From assembly GCA_913050215.1 (NCBI GenBank), contig CAJXBG010000013.1, forward strand, positions 1 to 55,859: a DNA stretch of 55,859 nucleotides. Reading direction: 5' to 3'. The translations under genes and the position numbers were made by a program. The DNA comes from an uncultured Gammaproteobacteria bacterium. Lineage in GTDB: Bacteria; Pseudomonadota; Gammaproteobacteria; Pseudomonadales; Azotimanducaceae. The notes beneath the pieces are model-generated. The model worked only from the letters and a program-made list of their open reading frames with translations, was not told the DNA's origin and did no database searches. The stretch's first letter is position 1. Every line of letters begins with the position of its first letter. Below, in pieces: positions 54,835 through 55,859 of this stretch.

Positions 54835-55859
<1,025 letters not shown>

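Overview
The window is 55.9 kb of dense, ordinary-looking chromosomal DNA, with a rough GC of 48-50%. It appears to come from a Gram-negative gammaproteobacterium, most likely a free-living marine heterotroph. The lineage is inferred from gene content: smc-zipA-ligA in gammaproteobacterial order at the right edge, RdgC, fused RlmKL, YbiT-type ABC-F, a monomeric NADP isocitrate dehydrogenase, and glnK-amtB. Lipoproteins, a TorF-type porin and an RND efflux pair confirm an outer membrane. I see no insertion sequence, prophage, CRISPR array, rRNA or tRNA. Genus cannot be told from what I can see.

Layout. 1-4545: tail of an unknown gene, then an RND efflux adaptor and pump. 4757-8807: an APC amino-acid transporter, a dimethylargininase-type hydrolase and RecQ, the last two translationally coupled. 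8857-10395: a metallo-beta-lactamase-fold hydrolase and an SMP-30-type lactonase. 10448-13828 (minus): SDR, dienoyl-CoA-isomerase-like crotonase, methyltransferase and a second crotonase, an acyl-CoA or lipid oxidation group. 14097-16206: an amidohydrolase divergent from a fumarylacetoacetate-hydrolase-family protein that carries an apparent signal peptide. 16241-21667 (minus): monomeric isocitrate dehydrogenase, an MlrC/M81 metallopeptidase and AsnRS. 22110-25873: an NTF2-fold secreted protein, an orphan small gene, a SoxC-like molybdoenzyme with a mono-haem cytochrome, and RdgC. 26003-29507 (minus): peroxiredoxin-glutaredoxin fusion, AmtB, GlnK and TorF-type porin. 29769-32813: an exported methyltransferase-like protein, then RlmKL on the other strand. 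33024-37518: three DUF4397-type lipoproteins. 37695-44786: a large glycosyltransferase fusion divergent from a four-gene tightly overlapping catabolic operon (sugar isomerase/epimerase, 2-hydroxyacid dehydrogenase, DapA-like aldolase, OYE-type flavin oxidoreductase). 44949-49936: YbiT, gamma-glutamyltransferase, a serine hydrolase and a small zinc-ribbon/Smr-like protein. 50371-55859: SMC, ZipA and the N-terminal part of LigA.

How it fits together. Much of the window is housekeeping (DNA repair and segregation, translation, TCA cycle, nitrogen sensing) mixed with accessory catabolic genes typical of bacteria living on dissolved or algal organic matter. The best places for undescribed biology are the glycosyltransferase fusion plus the divergent four-gene operon, the DUF4397 lipoprotein trio, the exported FAH-family and methyltransferase-like proteins, and the zinc-ribbon/Smr-like protein. 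All functional calls come from reading motifs by eye. No database search was run.
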